Positions 61,665 to 64,000 of a stretch of DNA of 64,000 bases are shown in pieces. The notes beneath the pieces were generated by a model that saw only the letters and a list, made by a program, of their open reading frames with translations, was not told the origin of the DNA and did no database searches. Position 1 is the stretch's first letter; each line of letters opens with the position of its first letter. The position numbers and the translations under genes were made by a program. This DNA is from Caballeronia glebae (lineage in GTDB: Bacteria > Pseudomonadota > Gammaproteobacteria > Burkholderiales > Burkholderiaceae). The DNA is taken from assembly GCF_001545035.1 (NCBI RefSeq), contig NZ_FCOJ02000001.1, positions 291,091 to 355,090 of the forward strand. The letters run 5' to 3'.

Positions 61665-62408
61665 ATGCGCGTCGCCGTTTTACAAACCGACCCCAGTCAT
61701 CGAAATCTCATCGCCGACGTCGTCAATCGACTTGGCCACACTTGCGTGACCTTCGGCGACGGCCTCGTGCTGTCGAAGGCGCTGTCCCGCTCGACGGTCG
61801 ATCTGCTCATTCTCGACTGGAATTCCACTGGCCTCTGTGGCCTCGATCTGCTGAAATCCGTCCGGTCGAGCTTCGGCGAACGCGTGCCCGTCATGTTCGC
61901 GACGCCGGACGGCGCGGAGCACAACGTGGTTTGCGCACTCACCGCGGGCGCCGACGATTTCGTCGTTTATCCGATTCGCCCGGGCGAATTCGGCGCGCGC
62001 GTCGAAGCGCTGATGCGCCGTGCGTATCCCGCGACGTCCAGCGCGTGCCTCGAAGTCGGGCCGTATCGCTTCGATGCGCGTCAGCAAACCGTCACCGTGC
62101 GGGGCAAGCCGGTGCAGTTGAGCGGCACGCAATTCCGTCTCGCGCAGCTTTTCTTCTCGAACATCGGCCGCGTGCTGTCGCGCGATCATATTTTCGCGAT
62201 GGTCTGGGGCCGCGAGTTCCGCGAAACCACCCGCACGATCGACAGCCACGTTTCGCGCCTGCGTCTCGCGCTCGAAATCGAGCCGATCAACAACTTCCGC
62301 CTGCAACCGGTTTACAAGAGCGGTTATCGCCTGCTGCATCTCTACGATGAAGGCGAAGACTCGGGGGGCGGCCTCGCCGATCCCGCGCCTGCGCAGATCG
62401 CGGCCTGA
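61665..62408 (+). CDS. Atypical OmpR-type response regulator
   Basis: 247 residues. The receiver-like part keeps an Asp (LLILDWNSTGLCGLDL) but has TDPS where an acidic pair is usual and Tyr-Pro-Ile where the conserved Lys-Pro is expected (DDFVVYPIRPGEF). The winged helix is typical (LSGTQFRLAQLFFSNIGRVLSRDHI, TRTIDSHVSRLRLALE). Probably works without classical phosphorylation. No kinase beside it. ATG 61665 chosen; ATG 61635 is possible. Confidence 0.85.
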   Translation: MRVAVLQTDPSHRNLIADVVNRLGHTCVTFGDGLVLSKALSRSTVDLLILDWNSTGLCGLDLLKSVRSSFGERVPVMFATPDGAEHNVVCALTAGADDFVVYPIRPGEFGARVEALMRRAYPATSSACLEVGPYRFDARQQTVTVRGKPVQLSGTQFRLAQLFFSNIGRVLSRDHIFAMVWGREFRETTRTIDSHVSRLRLALEIEPINNFRLQPVYKSGYRLLHLYDEGEDSGGGLADPAPAQIAA

Positions 62409-62434
62409 AGCCACTTTCAACGAGTCAACGAAAA

Positions 62435-62466
62435 ATGCCGTCGGTACTTTACCGACGGCATTTTTC
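62435..62466. terminator. Bidirectional terminator
   Basis: ATGCCGTCGGTA, loop CTT, TACCGACGGCAT (62435-62461), flanked by A-run and T-run. Between the response regulator and the convergent dihydrodipicolinate-synthase-like gene. Confidence 0.9.
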
Positions 62467-62480
62467 ATTTCCGCCCGCGA

Positions 62481-63386
62481 TCAGAGCGTGGGCAATGCCG
62501 GGCGCGTCTCGATGCTGCGTCGAATCAGCGCTTCGACCTCGCGGCGCTCGTCGTCCGCGAGTGGCAGGCGCGGCGGACGCACCGACTCGGTGCCCAGGCC
62601 GACGATCGCCTCGGCGAGCTTGATGTTCTGCACGAGCTTGTGCGAAACGTCGAGCGCGAGCAGCGGCGCGAACCAGCGATAAATCGCGCGCGCTTCCTCG
62701 ACACGCCCCGCGCGAATCAGCTTGCTGATCGCCACGGTCTCGCGCGGGAACGCGCACACGAGGCCCGCGACCCAGCCGTGCGCGCCCATCAGCATCGCTT
62801 CCATCGCGAGATTGTCGACGCCGCAGAAAAGCGCATAGCGCTCGCCCGTTTCGTTGATGAGATCGGTGATGCGGCGCACGTCGCCGCTCGATTCCTTGAT
62901 CGCCGCGAATTTTTTCTCTTCGGCGAGTTCGGCGAACATCTTCGGCGTGACATCGACGCCATAAGCGAGCGGGTTGTTGTAGACCATCAGCGGCAGCGGG
63001 CTCGCGTCGGCGACCATGCGGAAATGGTTGAGCGTCTCGCGCCGGTCCGACTGATAACGCAGCCCCGGCAGCACCATATAGCCCGCCGCGCCGTGACGCG
63101 CGGCGCGCTCGGCCTGGCGGCAGCCGTCGAGCGTGCTGTTCTCGGCAATCGTCAGCAACACCGGCACGCGGCCGCGCGCGGCGTCCACGGCGATGTCGAG
63201 TACGTCGAGCTTTTCGTCGAGCGATAACGTCGATGCTTCGCCGAGCGAGCCGCACACGATGACGCCATCCACGCCGGCTTCGATCTGCGCGTCGATGTTC
63301 TTCGCGGTCCACGCGCGGTCTATGCTGAAATCGGCGTTGAACTTGGTGGTCACGGCGGGCATCACGCCTTCCCAGATATGCGTCAC
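62481..63386 (-). CDS. Dihydrodipicolinate-synthase-family aldolase, likely pyrroline-4-hydroxy-2-carboxylate deaminase
   Basis: 301 residues, (beta/alpha)8 barrel of the DapA superfamily: GVIVCGSLGEASTLS, PLMVYNNPLAYG with the Tyr, and the Schiff-base lysine in FAAIKESSGDVRR. GTG 63386 after GGAGAG gives the usual start MTHIWEGVMPAVTTKF. It diverges from a hydroxyproline epimerase gene, so it most likely acts in hydroxyproline breakdown to alpha-ketoglutarate semialdehyde, not lysine synthesis. Confidence 0.82.
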   Translation of the reverse strand: MTHIWEGVMPAVTTKFNADFSIDRAWTAKNIDAQIEAGVDGVIVCGSLGEASTLSLDEKLDVLDIAVDAARGRVPVLLTIAENSTLDGCRQAERAARHGAAGYMVLPGLRYQSDRRETLNHFRMVADASPLPLMVYNNPLAYGVDVTPKMFAELAEEKKFAAIKESSGDVRRITDLINETGERYALFCGVDNLAMEAMLMGAHGWVAGLVCAFPRETVAISKLIRAGRVEEARAIYRWFAPLLALDVSHKLVQNIKLAEAIVGLGTESVRPPRLPLADDERREVEALIRRSIETRPALPTL

Positions 63387-63610
63387 GACGACTCTCCGAA
63401 AGTGATTTGACGGTACGCAGTGTAAGCACCGAAAAATCGGGCGTCTTGCGCGTTTCGCGCGCGCCGCGTGCCGATTTCGGCATAGCCGTTTCGTCGCGAA
63501 AACGCCGCGCGACGAGCGTCTCCGGACGCGTTTAGCCTGTGCCGATATCGTCATCAAAACGATCCCGCCGACTCAAGACGCCGATATCGCGCGTTTCTAC
63601 GATAGGCGGC

Positions 63611-64000
63611 ATGAAAACCATCGACATCATCGACTCGCATACGGGCGGCGAACCGACGCGCCTCGTGATCGCGGGCGGCCCGGATCTGGGCACAGGCACA
63701 CTCGCGCAACGGCTCGACACGTTCCGTGCGCGCTTCGATGACTGGCGACGCGCCATCGTCACCGAGCCGCGCGGTTCCGACGTGATGGTCGGCGCGCTGC
63801 TGTGCGAGCCCGACGTTCCCGAAGCCGCGGCGGGCGTCATCTTCTTCAACAACGTCGGCTATCTCGGTATGTGCGGACACGGCACGATCGGGCTCGTCGC
63901 GTCGCTCGCGCACGCGGGCCGGATCGCGCCGGGGCGGCATCGGATCGATACGCCCGTCGGACCGGTCGACGCGACGCTGCATGCGGACGGCAGCGTCAGC
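63611..64000 (+). CDS. 4-hydroxyproline 2-epimerase (proline racemase family), 3' end outside window
   Basis: First 130 residues. [18 protein letters not shown] is the family start, [12 protein letters not shown] and [17 protein letters not shown] carry the catalytic Cys. Converts trans-4-hydroxy-L-proline to the cis-D form. It diverges from the DapA-like gene. The second catalytic Cys lies beyond the window, so a strict proline racemase cannot be excluded, though the [14 protein letters not shown] wording favours the hydroxyproline type. Confidence 0.85.
   Translation, partial: MKTIDIIDSHTGGEPTRLVIAGGPDLGTGTLAQRLDTFRARFDDWRRAIVTEPRGSDVMVGALLCEPDVPEAAAGVIFFNNVGYLGMCGHGTIGLVASLAHAGRIAPGRHRIDTPVGPVDATLHADGSVS

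Overview
The window is high-GC DNA whose genes are tightly packed and mostly in short operons. Gene content points to a betaproteobacterium of the Burkholderiaceae, most likely Paraburkholderia or Caballeronia: two DUF4148 proteins, a NodT-type RND efflux operon, an IrlR/IrlS-like two-component pair, an assimilatory NasS/NasT nitrate system, a DUF2760-Hsp70-Hsp70 operon, CheV and MHS-type transporters. No rRNA, tRNA, integrase, transposase or CRISPR array was seen. The taxonomic call is an inference from gene content.

Left part (1-9200): a polyamine-type ABC ATPase (cut by the window edge) diverges from a MocR/GabR regulator. Next comes the most distinctive locus of the window. An AT-richer stretch encodes three tiny paralogous precursor peptides (39, 40 and 49 residues). 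They share a 17-residue double-glycine leader, a Lys at core position 3 and an Asn-Thr-Thr motif. Each is followed by its own inverted repeat. Downstream lie an acyltransferase-like protein with a degenerate HX4D motif, an HlyD/CvaA-type adaptor, a C39-peptidase ABC exporter with an intact Cys-His-Asp triad, and a TolC-type outer-membrane channel. Together they look like a complete peptide maturation and type I secretion system of unknown product.

Centre-left (9200-28100): a TetR repressor and its divergent DUF1348 target with two operators; a CsbD-like protein; a ZntB/CorA remnant truncated next to a hicAB toxin-antitoxin module; a stand-alone receiver; CheV; a CBS protein; a lipid kinase overlapping a metallophosphoesterase; a PPC-domain protein; a MAPEG protein; an esterase; a nucleoside hydrolase overlapping a hybrid histidine kinase; a small basic protein; and the DUF2760-Hsp70-Hsp70 operon.

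Centre (28100-40240): the assimilatory nitrate region. One strand carries an adenosine-specific-kinase-like gene, nasS, nasT and cobA (siroheme). The other carries a nitrate transporter, nirB, nirD, a FAD electron-transfer protein and the molybdenum nitrate reductase. The 632-base control region holds a sigma-54 promoter match, two NtrC-like sites and a leader with two AACGGC hexaloop hairpins and a terminator, which is a textbook NasT (ANTAR) antitermination target.

Right part (40240-64000): four secreted, low-complexity Ser/Thr/Asn/Gly-rich proteins of unknown function (two are close paralogues with an identical C-terminal tail); a two-component system; a three-gene RND efflux operon; two DUF4148 proteins; an Nramp transporter; motAB standing apart from other flagellar genes; an XRE/MmyB-type regulator; two MFS transporters; an atypical OmpR-type regulator; and a divergent pair for hydroxyproline catabolism cut by the right window edge.
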